In this document: in pieces, positions 45,320-56,006 of the stretch
How positions within the stretch are numbered: position 1 is the stretch's first letter
How the letters are laid out: every line of letters starts with the position of its first letter
Assembly (NCBI GenBank): GCA_019454145.1
Contig: CP075366.1
Coordinates: 289,564-353,563 of the forward strand
Length of the DNA stretch: 64,000 bases
Origin: Fimbriimonadaceae bacterium
GTDB lineage: Bacteria; Armatimonadota; Fimbriimonadia; Fimbriimonadales; Fimbriimonadaceae
Reading direction: 5' to 3'
Position numbers and translations under genes: made by a program
The notes under the pieces: model-generated
Database searches by the model: none
What the model saw: the letters and a program-made list of their open reading frames with translations, nothing else
What the model was told of the DNA's origin: nothing

Positions 45320-46207
45320 ATGGCCCTAACTTCCACGCATCTCGCTCAACTCGGCAAACCCCGAACGGGGAAAGTGCGTGAGGTTTACGACTTAGGTTCA
45401 GAGTTGCTTATTGTCACCACTGATCGCATCAGCGCGTTTGATGTGATCATGGCAAACGGGATTCCCGATAAAGGCCGGATTTTGAACCAGATGAGCGCGT
45501 TTTGGTTCGAGAAATTTGCCGACCAAGTACCGCACCACATGATCACGATTGATGACGCTGAAGTGGCAAGATTGGTGGGCGAAGATAATGCCAATTTGCG
45601 CGGTCGGTGCATGATTTCCCGCAAAGCGCAGCCGCTCACAATTGAGTGCGTGGCTCGCGGATACATTTGTGGCTCGCTATACAAGGAATATGTCCGTGAT
45701 TCCAGCGTTCACGATCTTGGATTGCCAGCGGGGTTAGTAGACGGTTCTCAATTGTCGGAACCGATTTTCACTCCTGCAACAAAAGCCGAAGAAGGGCATG
45801 ACCAAAACATTTCGTTTACCAGAGCATCCGACATGGTTGGGCGTGAAGTCGCCGAGCAGGTTCGGGACTGGACGCTAATGCTTTACAAAGAAGCCGCAAT
45901 TCATGCGGCGAAAGCCGGGCTGATCCTCGCCGACACAAAGTTTGAATTTGGCCTTACCGATGATGGTGTGATTTGGATTGACGAGGCGTTATCGCCAGAT
46001 TCCAGCCGATACTGGGAGGCAACGCTTTACGCTCCGGGCGGCCCGCAGCCGAGTTTTGATAAGCAGTACGTTCGCGATTATCTTGAAACTCTAAACTGGG
46101 ATAAAACTCCTCCTGGCCCAGAACTCCCGAACGAAGTTGTAATGAACACGCGGGCAAAATACGTCGAAGCGTTTGAGCGCATCACTGGTCGGCAATTTAC
46201 GAGCTAA
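45320..46207 (+). CDS. purC: Phosphoribosylaminoimidazole-succinocarboxamide synthase
   Basis: This enzyme (SAICAR synthetase) joins CAIR and aspartate with ATP in purine synthesis. It has 295 residues. Conserved blocks are GKVREVYDLG, DRISAFDVIMANGIPDKG, ECVARGYICGS and DEALSPDSSRYW. The last base of its TAA is the first base of the waaA ATG, so translation is coupled. A TATTCT box lies 10 nt before the ATG. Confidence 0.96.
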   Translation: MALTSTHLAQLGKPRTGKVREVYDLGSELLIVTTDRISAFDVIMANGIPDKGRILNQMSAFWFEKFADQVPHHMITIDDAEVARLVGEDNANLRGRCMISRKAQPLTIECVARGYICGSLYKEYVRDSSVHDLGLPAGLVDGSQLSEPIFTPATKAEEGHDQNISFTRASDMVGREVAEQVRDWTLMLYKEAAIHAAKAGLILADTKFEFGLTDDGVIWIDEALSPDSSRYWEATLYAPGGPQPSFDKQYVRDYLETLNWDKTPPGPELPNEVVMNTRAKYVEAFERITGRQFTS

Positions 46208-47466
46208 TGTTCTGGATTTATAACTTTTTGCTCACGATCACGGCTCCGTTTTGGGTTCCGTGGATGCTGTGGCGAGCAAACAAACGAGCAGAAAAAGTTG
46301 ATTGGAAGCAGCGGTCGGGCGAATACCGGATGCAGATGCGAAAAGGAAGCGACCGCATCTGGTTTCATGCGGTGAGCGTAGGGGAAGTGGTTGCGGCTCT
46401 GCCGATTTTGCGCGAGATCCGCGCGTTGGCCCCCGAAGCAGAAATCGTACTGAGCATCACGACATCCAGCGGATATTCCACCGCCGAAAAGCAAGCGGAA
46501 GGCCTGTACGATCATCTGGTTTATTTTCCGATTGATGTTCCCCGGTTTTGCCTTGGTGCGATGGTGAAAGTAAAGCCCAAAGTTGTTGCGGTTATGGAAA
46601 CCGAGCTGTGGTTTAACTTCTTCTGGGCGGCTAAGGTGGTGGAAGCGAAGACGTTGGTCATTAACGGGCGGGTAAGCGACCGATCTTTTCCACGTTCCAG
46701 CAAACTCAAATTCTTTTATAGACCGCTGTTGGCTCAAGTAGATGAAGTATTGGTGCAATCCCCGGTTGATGCCGAGCGAATGACTGCACTAGGAGCGCAG
46801 AAAACGGAAGTTCTCGGTAACTGCAAGTTCGATCAAGCTTTGGAAGGAGTAGATGCCGACCCAAACGAATGGCGCAAGTTACTAGGGATTGATCCAGATC
46901 GCCCGGTTGTGGTGATTGGTTCTACTCGCGGGGAATTTGAAGAGGAGTTGGTTGTCAAAGCCCTTTCTGATGAGCGGCTTGCCCCAGTGCAAGTGATCCA
47001 CGCGCCTAGGCATTTGGAAACAGTTTCGGGCTTGGCAGATCGAGTCAAGCGAGCATTCGGCTCGGTTGCCCTCCGATCCAAAGGCGAGACAGGGAAGTAT
47101 TTGATTCTCGACACTTATGGTGAACTCAGCAAAGTCTATTCAGTAGCCGATGTGGTGGTGATCGGCGGCGGTTTTGATAAACTCGGCGGGCAGAATCTGA
47201 TTCAAGCTCTTGCCCACGGCAAGCCAGTGATTCACGGCCCAAATATGAACAACTTCCGGGATTCAGCGGATTTGGCCTTACGGGCGGGTGCTTCGCACGT
47301 TGCAGATTCGGCGGAATCTTTGGCGGCTGAGTTAGTTGCGATTCTTGGAGATTCGGTAGTCGCGGAATCAATGGGGCGAGCGGCGAAAGCGTTAGTGGCT
47401 CAGAACTTGGGTGCGAGCAAGCGGTACGCTCAACGCATTGTTGATGGATTGAATGGAGATGAGTAA
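46207..47466 (+). CDS. waaA: 3-deoxy-D-manno-octulosonic acid (Kdo) transferase
   Basis: This enzyme transfers Kdo from CMP-Kdo to lipid A precursor, so the organism probably has an LPS-type outer membrane. It has 419 residues. The N terminus has a membrane anchor ([20 protein letters not shown]). Then come the family blocks [34 protein letters not shown] and, in the C-terminal GT-B domain, [19 protein letters not shown]. Its start overlaps the purC stop and its end overlaps the pseudopilin gene. Confidence 0.94.
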   Translation: MFWIYNFLLTITAPFWVPWMLWRANKRAEKVDWKQRSGEYRMQMRKGSDRIWFHAVSVGEVVAALPILREIRALAPEAEIVLSITTSSGYSTAEKQAEGLYDHLVYFPIDVPRFCLGAMVKVKPKVVAVMETELWFNFFWAAKVVEAKTLVINGRVSDRSFPRSSKLKFFYRPLLAQVDEVLVQSPVDAERMTALGAQKTEVLGNCKFDQALEGVDADPNEWRKLLGIDPDRPVVVIGSTRGEFEEELVVKALSDERLAPVQVIHAPRHLETVSGLADRVKRAFGSVALRSKGETGKYLILDTYGELSKVYSVADVVVIGGGFDKLGGQNLIQALAHGKPVIHGPNMNNFRDSADLALRAGASHVADSAESLAAELVAILGDSVVAESMGRAAKALVAQNLGASKRYAQRIVDGLNGDE

Positions 47467-48121
47467 ACGAGCCTTTACCTTGATTGAACTGCTGGTCGTG
47501 ATTGCGATCATTGCGATTCTTGCCGCGATTTTGTTCCCAGTTTTTGCCCAAGCCAAAGGCGCAGCCAAGGCAACCCAGTGCCTAAGCAACCAACGGAATC
47601 TTGGACTTGCGATGATCCTTTACCAAAACGATTACGACGACACTTTTCCCCTGGCGGCTTATCCAACAGATACGGCGTTTGTGCTGTGGCTCGATATCGT
47701 TGATCCTTACGTCAAAAACAAGCAGATTTGGCTATGCCCGGGTTCGACGGTGGCGGAAAAGGATACAACGGGTGAACTCACCAGTCACTTTGGATACAAC
47801 GAACTGTATCTGACCACAATTTTGACTGACTTCAGTAACGTGTTCACACATCGGGCGGTTTCGGCAACGGCTCTGGGTTCACCAGCAGAAACGGTGGTTT
47901 TGAGTTCGGCGAAATCCAGCATTCAAGGAAGTTGGTGCGGCGATGATGGCAAGCATTTGCTCCCGCCCAGCGCAATGGATACGGATTGCTGGGGTCGGCC
48001 CGACCCAACTTTTGCTCAAGGCGCAACTGTGTTCTGGGCGGATGGTCATTCCAAGCGGCTGAGGCTGGGGCAGTTTTATACCGGTCTAACTCCGGCGGAT
48101 CAGTATTTCGATTTGGACTAA
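47459..48121 (+). CDS. Type II pseudopilin-like protein with N-methylation motif
   Basis: About 220 residues from ATG 47459 (an ATG two codons earlier is possible). The prepilin cleavage/methylation motif FTLIELLVV starts at residue 6, followed by the membrane helix and FPVFAQAK. The body contains [12 protein letters not shown], as in DUF1559-type pseudopilins. It starts within the last codons of waaA. The same N-terminal motif occurs in the protein at 52774-53739. Role in a secretion or pilus system is unassigned. Confidence 0.88.
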   Translation: MSKRAFTLIELLVVIAIIAILAAILFPVFAQAKGAAKATQCLSNQRNLGLAMILYQNDYDDTFPLAAYPTDTAFVLWLDIVDPYVKNKQIWLCPGSTVAEKDTTGELTSHFGYNELYLTTILTDFSNVFTHRAVSATALGSPAETVVLSSAKSSIQGSWCGDDGKHLLPPSAMDTDCWGRPDPTFAQGATVFWADGHSKRLRLGQFYTGLTPADQYFDLD

Positions 48122-48124
48122 TAT

Positions 48125-48171
48125 CTAAACAAAATCGCCCTCTCTACTAAAGAGAGGGCGATTTTGTTTAG
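48125..48171. terminator. Bidirectional terminator, 21-bp perfect stem
   Basis: The arm starting CTAAACAAAATCGCC at 48125 pairs perfectly over 21 bp with the arm ending at 48171, with a 5-nt loop ACTAA. It lies between convergent genes and includes the stop codon of the minus-strand gene. T-rich sequence flanks both sides. Confidence 0.93.
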
Positions 48172-51100
48172 TTTCCTGTGATGACGATCTTGCGATAACT
48201 CACCGGATCGCCATGATCTTGGAACACAATGTGCCCTCGTTTCACCTTGCCGTACCCAGGCATATCTTTGAACTTGCTTGCCATCACCTTATCCGCAAAG
48301 TCTTTGCTGTTTAGGTCAGCGGAAACAATGAGCTTGTGGTTAAGCCAGTGCTCGACCTTGCCATCTTTCACGACTAAGCGGCTGACATTCCATTCCCCAA
48401 CTGGGCGGGTGTAATCGAAGTCAATCGGATAGACCGCATAGAGGGAGGCGGCAGAAGTTAGCGGATTGAGCCCGTCGGCGTGCTTGGAGTTATCCAGAAT
48501 TTGGTATTCCGGGCCAGTTTCCCACGGGTAGCCGCTACCTTTATCTTCGCTGAGGTAAATCACGCCGCTATTGCCGCCTGGGCCGATCTTCCATTCCCAT
48601 GTCATCTCGAAATTGGAATAGGTTTTGACGGTTTTTAAGTCGCCACCGCCCGCGCCAGGAGTGAAGGAAAGGATTCCGCCTTGCAGTTTCCATCCCGCCG
48701 GAACTGGCTTATTGTTCCAGCCAGTGAAGTTGTTCATGCTGCTGGTAAGCATGGTTGGCTTTGCTGGCTCGGTGGCGGGCGGAACTTGCTTGACAACTGC
48801 TCCCATCGAGTTCGGGATTTTATTGATCGTCATCCAGGCTTCCGTAGACCATGCGAATTCGTGATCAACCGATTGAAGGCTTGGGTGAACTCGAATGTAA
48901 GCGACGTGGCCCTCTTTCAGTCCGTTGAGTTCAAGGAACACAGACTTACGGTCTTTACTGACGGTCACTGATTTGACCGTGAGATTTTCTTCATCTACTT
49001 TTGGCCCGCCGTACTCTTTGGTCGGCACATAGTGCCACTGCTGAACCTCGTAGTAAGCCGGAACATTGCCGACCATCGGGTCAAGCGGTTCGGTGAATCT
49101 CACAACAACGCCATTCTTACGTGGGCTTGCGCTTAGCATTTCGAACGTGGACTTTTTGTTGAAGACCAGTCGCTGTAAGCCGTAGCTGACTTTGCCAGTT
49201 TGACCCCAGTTTCCGCTAGAACCGATCCCACCTAGCACAAAGCTTCCATCAGGAGCGAGAACCACTCGGTTGACGCCTGCTTCGATGCCTTGAGTCATAC
49301 GGAAGACAGTGCCTTGAAGCACGCCGTCAACTTCTTCAACGAAGACTCTTTTGAGGCCGCCGTGGGTCACGTCGCCGTGAACCATCTGGCCTTTGTAAAC
49401 ACCATCGTTGAGAGCAGCGATTTGGCTAGGGGAGTTGCCGATTTCGTTTTGAGGAAGCCATACAACCGGCGGATCTTCAGGCGTGTTTGCCTTAGCTACT
49501 GGCTCTACTGAGCGGTTGCCGTAGAATGCACCTTCTTTCACCAGCATAATCTTGCTGCTAGGAAGCCAGTCGCCTTGGTTGTCGCTGATGTAGAGCTTTC
49601 CTAGCGCACCAAACCCAATGCCATTGGGGGTTCGCAGACCAGCAAGTATGAAGTGGTACTCACCAGTTTTTTCGTCAATCTCCAGGGTTCGCCCTCGATC
49701 TGGATTTTGAGGCTGAGTTGAACTCCCGCCAGGGTTGATCGCAGTGGCAAGATTTCCGTAGAATTTGCCGTCCTTGTATTCCAGACCAAAGCAGAACTCG
49801 TGGAAGTTGGCAGTCACGCCCCAACCATTTGCAACGCAACGGTACTCATCAATAACACCATCTTTATCGTTATCAATTAGTTCAGAAAGTTCTTGTTTTT
49901 GCAGAACGTAAATTCGCCCTTTAACGACTTTCAAACCAAGTGGCTCTGCTAACCCAGCGGCGATCCGCTTAACCTTGATTTTTTCACGAGGGCCAGTCCA
50001 ACCCGAAAGCTGGTAGACGGCTCCATCTGGATCCCATGTGCAGACCAGCATATCGCCGTTCGGCAGGAACCCGATTCCACCAACCCGGGGCTTGAATGAC
50101 TCCGGTCTAACTGTGGTGAGGTTGTAGCTAGGGTGCACATCTTCCAGCGGGCGGCGGTCGCCGGGGCGGAAGTTGTCTATGCCAATAACTCGCTTCTTTC
50201 CTGGGGCAGTGACCCGCACTTCGCCAGCGGGAGTAGAAAGTGCACTTGCTGGAACGAGCGTGAATTCCTTATCGCCGGGTTTCTTCCATCGGAGTTCTAA
50301 GGCGGCGTCTGCATAGTTTTCAAACATCTCAATAAAGATGCGGTTTTCACCCTTCACCATTTCCGCGCGGCCAGTCTTCGCGGTCTTGCCGTGGAGGCCA
50401 TCGTGATCTACGATCAGGTTGTCGCCGATCATCAGGCGAGAACCATCGTCGCTGGAAAGCTCGAATTCATAAGAACCAGCTTCCGGCGCGGTGATGAACC
50501 CGGTTACGTGAAGGAGGAAGTTGTCATCGTATTCATCGAATGAATCGCTCCCCAACTTAACTTGCGGGATGATGACGCTGTAGTTCGGCGTTTGCCCGGA
50601 GATCAACTGCGGGATTTTGTTCATGTCAATGCCGATGTAGTACAGCCGCATTGAAAGGCCAGGCTCGCGCTCTTTGCTGACATCTTGTTGCGGAGCAGGA
50701 GCAGGCGTTGGATCGCCATCTTCATCCTGATGGACTCCGCCGGGAGTTCCAGATTTAGGGAAGGCAAGTGTGAGCTTGGAGGTTCCGTTTTTGACCATAA
50801 ACGCATGGGTCGGAACATTTGGATCGCCAGGCGGAACGATTCCGGTATTGGAAGGTGTGACCGTGGTTCCACTGGAAACCAACCTAGCGTTATTGGCTTG
50901 GAACAATGTGAGTCGCAGATTTTGCGAGGGTTTCAAACCGGAAACGGTGAAAGTGCGCTCAAGCGTGACTGTCCCAGATGCTGAAGGAACGTACTCGGGA
51001 ACTTCTGTTATCTGTACTTTTTGCTTGTCTTCAGCTGTCAGTTCAAATCGAAACTGTAACTGCTTGTTGACAATTTTGTAGCCGAGGTAACGAGGTTTGA

Positions 51101-51410
51101 CTTCGGTCGGGCCAAAGCTCCAGGTGTTTTTTGCTCGGTTGAGCAGATAAGGTTCGCCGATACTGGTTGGCTGTGGCCCATGGACGGTTGTGTAAACCGC
51201 GCCATCAAATTTCACGCCGCCCGTCCACGCTTTGTAAAGCGAACAGGTTTTGGTGTCGTATGCCACCCACAGGTCGTTGCTCAGGGCGGCGGTGAGCATC
51301 CGCGCATTTTGGTCGAGCACCGAGCGGAACACCCAAATATCTCTGGGCCGCTGGGGTGCGGGTTGGGCAGGCTGCGCAAGCAGAAGGGCTGTGACCAGTG
51401 TCGTCAGCAT
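48168..51410 (-). CDS. Exported multidomain protein: PA14, beta-propeller, DUF1080
   Basis: About 1080 residues from ATG 51410 (an upstream start would add seven). A signal peptide (MLTTLVTALLLAQPAQP) opens it. After an unrecognised N-terminal region come a PA14 domain (about 250-405; FELSSDDGSRLMIG, HDGLHG) and a glucose/sorbosone-dehydrogenase-like propeller (about 430-800; GGIGFLPNGDMLVCTWDPDG). The C terminus is a DUF1080 / 3-keto-glycoside hydrolase-like domain (about 895-1080; GNSGVIYLSED). It likely acts on extracellular carbohydrate. Confidence 0.85.
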   Translation of the reverse strand: MLTTLVTALLLAQPAQPAPQRPRDIWVFRSVLDQNARMLTAALSNDLWVAYDTKTCSLYKAWTGGVKFDGAVYTTVHGPQPTSIGEPYLLNRAKNTWSFGPTEVKPRYLGYKIVNKQLQFRFELTAEDKQKVQITEVPEYVPSASGTVTLERTFTVSGLKPSQNLRLTLFQANNARLVSSGTTVTPSNTGIVPPGDPNVPTHAFMVKNGTSKLTLAFPKSGTPGGVHQDEDGDPTPAPAPQQDVSKEREPGLSMRLYYIGIDMNKIPQLISGQTPNYSVIIPQVKLGSDSFDEYDDNFLLHVTGFITAPEAGSYEFELSSDDGSRLMIGDNLIVDHDGLHGKTAKTGRAEMVKGENRIFIEMFENYADAALELRWKKPGDKEFTLVPASALSTPAGEVRVTAPGKKRVIGIDNFRPGDRRPLEDVHPSYNLTTVRPESFKPRVGGIGFLPNGDMLVCTWDPDGAVYQLSGWTGPREKIKVKRIAAGLAEPLGLKVVKGRIYVLQKQELSELIDNDKDGVIDEYRCVANGWGVTANFHEFCFGLEYKDGKFYGNLATAINPGGSSTQPQNPDRGRTLEIDEKTGEYHFILAGLRTPNGIGFGALGKLYISDNQGDWLPSSKIMLVKEGAFYGNRSVEPVAKANTPEDPPVVWLPQNEIGNSPSQIAALNDGVYKGQMVHGDVTHGGLKRVFVEEVDGVLQGTVFRMTQGIEAGVNRVVLAPDGSFVLGGIGSSGNWGQTGKVSYGLQRLVFNKKSTFEMLSASPRKNGVVVRFTEPLDPMVGNVPAYYEVQQWHYVPTKEYGGPKVDEENLTVKSVTVSKDRKSVFLELNGLKEGHVAYIRVHPSLQSVDHEFAWSTEAWMTINKIPNSMGAVVKQVPPATEPAKPTMLTSSMNNFTGWNNKPVPAGWKLQGGILSFTPGAGGGDLKTVKTYSNFEMTWEWKIGPGGNSGVIYLSEDKGSGYPWETGPEYQILDNSKHADGLNPLTSAASLYAVYPIDFDYTRPVGEWNVSRLVVKDGKVEHWLNHKLIVSADLNSKDFADKVMASKFKDMPGYGKVKRGHIVFQDHGDPVSYRKIVITGN

Positions 51411-51482
51411 GACTTGCAGGTTACCTGGCACAAATTAGATTTTCCTTGACCAAACTATTCTTTTCAAAGCAATACTAACGAA

Positions 51483-52241
51483 ATGGGTTTGAAAGGCGTT
51501 GTTCGCAAGTTGCTGGAATCGCAAGGGTATCGGGTGGAACTGATTCAGCCGGAACCAGAAAACATTTACAACCAAGATGGACTGCGATCAATTCACAACC
51601 ACGATTTCATGAATGACGCTCGGTTTCAATCTGCCTACACACGGGGAATGCTGGCGAGTGAAAAGGATTACACCTGGCACTGGCGCGTTCATGTGGGATT
51701 ATGGGCGGCATCTGTGGCGGCTAAATTGCCTGGAGATTTTATTGAATGCGGGGTGAATCGCGGGTTTTTGAGTTCGGCGATCATGCACGACCTAAACTGG
51801 GATGAATTCGATAAGACTTTCTGGTTGCTGGATACCTTTGCCGGAATAGACCCCCGGTTTGTGAGCGACGAAGAAAAGACCAGCGGAATACTTGAACGGA
51901 ATGAGGGCGAATTTTATGTCGGCGGAGTAGATATTGTTCGGAAAAACTTTAGCGAATGGAAGAACGTTCAGATAGTAGTTGGAGCGATTCCCGAAACTCT
52001 GGCGCAAGTGGCCTGTGATCAGGTTGCGTATTTGCATTTGGATATGAACTGCGCTCCCCCGGAGGTTGCCGCGTTTGAGTATTTCTGGCCGAAGTTGGTA
52101 CCAGGTGGGGTTGTGCTTCTGGACGATTACGCTTATCGGGGGTACGAATCGCAGAAGGCGGCAATGGATCGTTGCGCTATGGCAGTTGGTGTCCGGATTT
52201 TGAGTCTGCCAACGGGACAGGGATTAATGATCAAGCCATAG
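51483..52241 (+). CDS. TylF/MycF-type class I methyltransferase
   Basis: 252 residues. The SAM-binding part has DFIECGVNRGFLSS. The family signature VAYLHLDMNCAPPEVAAFEYFW then VPGGVVLLDDYAYRGY matches the TylF (macrocin O-methyltransferase) family, which usually methylates sugar hydroxyls and needs a divalent metal. It is divergent from the preceding large gene and 2 nt from the convergent EamA gene. No sugar biosynthesis cluster surrounds it, so the substrate is unknown. Confidence 0.87.
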   Translation: MGLKGVVRKLLESQGYRVELIQPEPENIYNQDGLRSIHNHDFMNDARFQSAYTRGMLASEKDYTWHWRVHVGLWAASVAAKLPGDFIECGVNRGFLSSAIMHDLNWDEFDKTFWLLDTFAGIDPRFVSDEEKTSGILERNEGEFYVGGVDIVRKNFSEWKNVQIVVGAIPETLAQVACDQVAYLHLDMNCAPPEVAAFEYFWPKLVPGGVVLLDDYAYRGYESQKAAMDRCAMAVGVRILSLPTGQGLMIKP

Positions 52242-52242
52242 C

Positions 52243-52656
52243 CTAATTCAGAGTAACAAGAACCCCGGCAATGATCAAAGCGCATCCGCCGAGTACCTTT
52301 GGCTCAACTTTTTCTTTTAGGAATATGAAACCCAGCACCACAGCAATGACGAAGCTCAGTTTGTCAATGGGCGCGACTTGAGCCACTGGCCCGCCCTGCA
52401 ATGCTCGAAAATAACAGAGCCACGAAAGGAACGTCGCCACCGCGCTCAGTCCAAGAAAGAGCCAGTTCTGCTTGGTCAGGTTCGTGAAATCTGCTTCGCG
52501 GGCGCTCAGCGCTAGTACGATGCTGAATGCAAGCACAAATGCGACTCGAACCATCAGGGCAAGGTTTGCCGGAACGCCATCCACGCCTTTTTTGGCAAGG
52601 ACGGCGGTTACACCGGCGAAGATTGCGGAAAGAATCGCCCAAATGCGAAAGTCCAT
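52243..52656 (-). CDS. EamA-family half transporter
   Basis: 137 residues with four to five membrane segments, starting FRIWAILSAIFAGVTAVLAKKGVDGVP. This is the single-repeat EamA/DMT size, so it probably works as a dimer. The end FLKEKVEPKVLGGCALIIAG is typical. It exports or imports small metabolites, unassigned. It converges with the TylF gene. Confidence 0.85.
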   Translation of the reverse strand: MDFRIWAILSAIFAGVTAVLAKKGVDGVPANLALMVRVAFVLAFSIVLALSAREADFTNLTKQNWLFLGLSAVATFLSWLCYFRALQGGPVAQVAPIDKLSFVIAVVLGFIFLKEKVEPKVLGGCALIIAGVLVTLN

Positions 52657-52725
52657 TTATTCAGTATGCAACTTGGCTAATAGATTTAATTCAAAGATCA
52701 TTACAAATAGAATTCACATAATGCA

Positions 52726-52755
52726 AAACGCCTCCGCATTTAAGCGAAGGCGTTT
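52726..52755 (-). terminator. Terminator after the pseudopilin gene
   Basis: AAACGCCTCCGC-ATTTAA-GCGAAGGCGTTT, a 12-bp stem with one mismatch, with TTTTGC on the minus strand. It lies 18 nt after the stop of the downstream-ending pseudopilin gene. Confidence 0.85.
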
Positions 52756-52773
52756 CTGTAGTTAGATTGGTTT

Positions 52774-53739
52774 TTACTGAACTGGATTGCCAGTGAGAGG
52801 ATCAACGATGACTGAACCGCCGAGCGAGTAGGCTTCCTTACCCCAAGCGAACTTCGTTGGGCTGAGGGTGGAATATGTTTCTCGGAACTTTGCGCTGGTG
52901 TCGGAGAAAACATAGTTGTTTCCTCGATCGAATCGACCGCTGTGGCTATAGCGCAGAGTGTGATCAAGTGAGTTGGGAAGCACGGTTCCAGTGGTGCAGG
53001 TAAACACTTGTTTAGCGGTTGCAATGCTGATTGCTTCCAGAGGAAACGCACCTGCCGCAGTTGGTGTGCTGCTAAAGCCATCTGGAATTTGACCTCGGAG
53101 AGAAATTCCAATTGCATTGCGATAAGTACGGTATTCACCGTCTTTTTGCATGCACTGCTTGCTTTCCGTCATTGGAGCGAGGAGGATGGTTCCGGAAACG
53201 TCATCAATTTGGGTTTGGGTCACCGTGGTTGAAGTATCGTTTGCTGTTCGCTTTCTCGGCATCAGGAGCTGGTTGCCGGTGTAGCTGAGTCTTCCAACTT
53301 GGGTGGTGTAGATTCCAGCGTTGTATCCAGCGATTGAACAAGCAGCGGCGGATGAAACGTCGCTTTGCACTGAAGGAACGCCGAATCCTCGGTTGTTATT
53401 GGTGCCGTTCCAGCAGCTAGGTGCCCAACCACCGTTTTTGTCGGCCGGGCTGACAAAAATCTGCTCATTTTTCATGTAAGACAACACCATCCACGACCAG
53501 TGAACTTCACCGAATGCCGATGAGTTTGCGTTGCGGTAGTTCGCCATCGGGAACGTATCGTCGTAGTCAATTAAATAGATATTCAGTCCGATACCGATTT
53601 GCTTTGTGTTGCTCAGGTCAGAAGTTTTTTTGGCGGCCATTTTTGCTTGAGCAAAAACTGGGAACAGGATAGCGGCAAGGATCGCGATAATTGCGATAAC
53701 GACGAGGAGTTCAATGAGGGTAAAAGCACGCCTTATCAT
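52774..53739 (-). CDS. DUF1559-like pseudopilin
   Basis: 321 residues. The N terminus [14 protein letters not shown] carries the prepilin peptidase site and membrane helix. It is followed by [17 protein letters not shown] and [11 protein letters not shown]. The C-terminal domain is large and Ser/Thr-rich, with several Cys. The closest relative in the window is the 47459 gene. These pseudopilin-like proteins are abundant in Armatimonadota and Planctomycetes, and their roles are largely unknown. Confidence 0.9.
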   Translation of the reverse strand: MIRRAFTLIELLVVIAIIAILAAILFPVFAQAKMAAKKTSDLSNTKQIGIGLNIYLIDYDDTFPMANYRNANSSAFGEVHWSWMVLSYMKNEQIFVSPADKNGGWAPSCWNGTNNNRGFGVPSVQSDVSSAAACSIAGYNAGIYTTQVGRLSYTGNQLLMPRKRTANDTSTTVTQTQIDDVSGTILLAPMTESKQCMQKDGEYRTYRNAIGISLRGQIPDGFSSTPTAAGAFPLEAISIATAKQVFTCTTGTVLPNSLDHTLRYSHSGRFDRGNNYVFSDTSAKFRETYSTLSPTKFAWGKEAYSLGGSVIVDPLTGNPVQ

Positions 53740-53838
53740 GATTCTACGTATTTATGAGCACCGGCATTAAATCAGTGTTAACGAATAATTTTCTTAACAA
53801 AGTAAGGGTCTTTGTACTAATGTGAACCGAAATGTAGA

Positions 53839-53924
53839 TGGTGGGCGAGGAGAGACTCGAACTCTCACAGCTATTAACCGCTGGAACCTAAACCCAGTGC
53901 GTCTACCAATTCCGCCACTCGCCC
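53839..53924 (-). tRNA. tRNA-Leu, anticodon TAG
   Basis: 86 nt with acceptor GGGCGAG/CTCGCCC, anticodon stem CTGGG/TCCAG and loop TTTAGGT, giving anticodon TAG (codon CTA). A long variable arm is present as expected for class II tRNA. CCA is encoded. TACAAT at 53938-53943 (minus strand) is its likely -10 box. Confidence 0.94.
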
Positions 53925-53971
53925 GAGTGCGGTCTGGATTGTACCGAACCGCACACGGATGGCCTGAATCT

Positions 53972-54667
53972 TTAGGCGAATTCAAGAAGGTCGTCTAACT
54001 TCAATCGCCCGGTATAAATTGCCATTCCAAGGGCGACTTGGATGTTGGCTTGGACTAACTCGCGCACTTCGTCGAGGCCAGCAATCCCTCCGGCGGCAAT
54101 GATGTTTTTGCTCGTTGCAGCCCTTAGCGAACGAAAGAGATTCAAATCTGTGCCCCGCATGGTGCCCTCGTTGTCCACAAAAGTGCAGAGGAAACCTCCG
54201 CAATACGGTTCAAGTAGTTTGATGGCCTCAACGGGAGTCATGCGAATATTTTCTCGCCAGCCCTTGATCGCGACCTGTCCGGCCAGGCTGTCAATGGCAA
54301 TGATTATCCGATCAGTTTCGATTTCATTTGTGAGGGAGGTTAAGAATTTGTGATCCACCCCGCTTTCGGCAAATGCCCGGGTGCCAACAATGACTTGCTC
54401 TGCCCCAGTGTCAATCAGTTGCTGAGCACGTTCAACGGATCGCACTCCTCCGCCAACACTGGCGCGCTTTTTCCTCACGATATCTTCAACAAGCGCGTCG
54501 TTATTTCCTTGCCCCATTGCCGCATCAAGATCAATGACGTTGATGAGCGGAAATGCTTGAAACAGGCGAAGTGCGTCGTCAACTGAATCAAGTTCTAGCG
54601 CGGGGGTTTTGCCCTGAATAAGTTGAACGACTTTGCCGCCCATGAGGTCAATACAGGGAATAATCAT
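53972..54667 (-). CDS. hisA: ProFAR isomerase
   Basis: This enzyme (phosphoribosylformimino-AICAR phosphate isomerase) catalyses the fourth step of histidine synthesis. It has 231 residues, a TIM barrel. Conserved blocks are [15 protein letters not shown], with the catalytic Asp in CID, and [11 protein letters not shown]. It overlaps hisF by 4 nt (ATGA) and is the last gene of the his operon. Confidence 0.95.
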   Translation of the reverse strand: MIIPCIDLMGGKVVQLIQGKTPALELDSVDDALRLFQAFPLINVIDLDAAMGQGNNDALVEDIVRKKRASVGGGVRSVERAQQLIDTGAEQVIVGTRAFAESGVDHKFLTSLTNEIETDRIIIAIDSLAGQVAIKGWRENIRMTPVEAIKLLEPYCGGFLCTFVDNEGTMRGTDLNLFRSLRAATSKNIIAAGGIAGLDEVRELVQANIQVALGMAIYTGRLKLDDLLEFA

Positions 54668-55425
54668 GCGGTTCTCCGGACTGTGATTTTATTGGCGCTT
54701 AGATACTCTTTGAGATCGGGAATTTTTATTTCTCCAAAGTGGAACACGGATGCCGCAAGAGCGGCGTGGGTACTGGTTTGCTGAAAGAGGTTTAGAAAGT
54801 GTTCCTTTGTTCCGGCTCCGCCCGAGGCAATTACGGGGACATCCACCGCATTTAATATCGTTTGGTTAAGGGGAAAGTCGAATCCGGATTTTGCACCGTC
54901 CGCATCCATTAAGGTCAGCAGTATTTCGCCAGCACCGAGCACAACACCTCGTTCAATCCACTCAATTGCGTCTAAGTCGGTTGCAATTCGGCCACCGTTG
55001 ACCGTGACTTCCCAAGCGGATGCCTTTCGCCGCGCATCAACGGCGAGCACTACTGCTTGAGAACCAAAATTATCCGCCAGTTCGCGAATCAGTTGCGGGT
55101 TTCGAACGGCGGCACTGTTGACTCCAATCTTATCTGCGCCTGATCGGAGCAGTTTTTTTGCTTGTTCAACGGTAGAAATTCCACCTCCAACCGTTAATGG
55201 AATGAATACCTGCTCAGCAATTTTTGCCACAACATCCAGCATTGTTTGGCGACCTTCATGGGTCGCACTGATGTCGAGTAATACAATTTCATCCGCACCT
55301 TCGTCGTTGTATCGTTTGGCGAGTTCTACTGGATCGCCGGCATCCCGGAGATTGACGAAGTTGACACCTTTGACAACTCTGCCGTTGTCAACGTCAAGGC
55401 ACGGAATGATACGCTTTGCTAGCAT
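54664..55425 (-). CDS. hisF: Imidazole glycerol phosphate synthase, cyclase subunit
   Basis: 253 residues. HisF uses ammonia from HisH to make imidazole glycerol phosphate and AICAR. The TIM-barrel opening [19 protein letters not shown] carries the first catalytic Asp. [10 protein letters not shown] and the phosphate loops follow. It overlaps hisH by 7 nt and hisA by 4 nt, so the three are tightly coupled. Confidence 0.97.
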   Translation of the reverse strand: MLAKRIIPCLDVDNGRVVKGVNFVNLRDAGDPVELAKRYNDEGADEIVLLDISATHEGRQTMLDVVAKIAEQVFIPLTVGGGISTVEQAKKLLRSGADKIGVNSAAVRNPQLIRELADNFGSQAVVLAVDARRKASAWEVTVNGGRIATDLDAIEWIERGVVLGAGEILLTLMDADGAKSGFDFPLNQTILNAVDVPVIASGGAGTKEHFLNLFQQTSTHAALAASVFHFGEIKIPDLKEYLSANKITVRRTA

Positions 55426-56003
55426 GGTGGCATCTCACAAAACTGCTTAAGGAGTTGCAATCCCGCGGTGCCGGATTTTTCGGGATGAAACTGAACACCG
55501 ATCGCATTGCCAACTCTGAGGGCGGCTGAAAAAGGAATTCCATAATGGCAGGTTGCTATTGTCACTTTTTGCACAGGCACGTAATAAGAGTTTGCAAACG
55601 TGTACCAACCAGCAGGAACCAGTGCGTCAGCTGGAACTACCTCATTCCAGCCCATGTGCGGAACCGCGAGATCAAGTTGGAATTTTTTAACTGCGCCGGT
55701 AAGTATCCCAAGGCCGGGCAGTTCAGAAGCTTCTTCGCTTGATTCAAACATCGCTTGCATGCCAAGGCATATTCCCAGAAAGGGCCGCCCATCCGTTGCA
55801 GCTTTGTACAAGCATTCTCGCAGATTGAGATCATCTATGGACTTGATCATCTGACCAAAGTTGCCGACGCCCGGCAAAATAACACGCTCGGCGGATTCAA
55901 TTTCTTGTGGAAATGCAGTTGTTCGATATTGCACTCCTAAATGTCGAAGGGCATTCTCGACCGAATGCAGGTTTCCCGATCCGTAATCAACAATTGCTAG
56001 CAT
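55419..56003 (-). CDS. hisH: Imidazole glycerol phosphate synthase, glutaminase subunit
   Basis: 194 residues, a class I glutamine amidotransferase that supplies ammonia to HisF. The nucleophile Cys is in [10 protein letters not shown], and the catalytic His and Glu are in [10 protein letters not shown]. The N terminus ([16 protein letters not shown]) is typical. The gene starts 3 nt after hisG. Confidence 0.97.
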   Translation of the reverse strand: MLAIVDYGSGNLHSVENALRHLGVQYRTTAFPQEIESAERVILPGVGNFGQMIKSIDDLNLRECLYKAATDGRPFLGICLGMQAMFESSEEASELPGLGILTGAVKKFQLDLAVPHMGWNEVVPADALVPAGWYTFANSYYVPVQKVTIATCHYGIPFSAALRVGNAIGVQFHPEKSGTAGLQLLKQFCEMPPC

Positions 56004-56006
56004 TGT

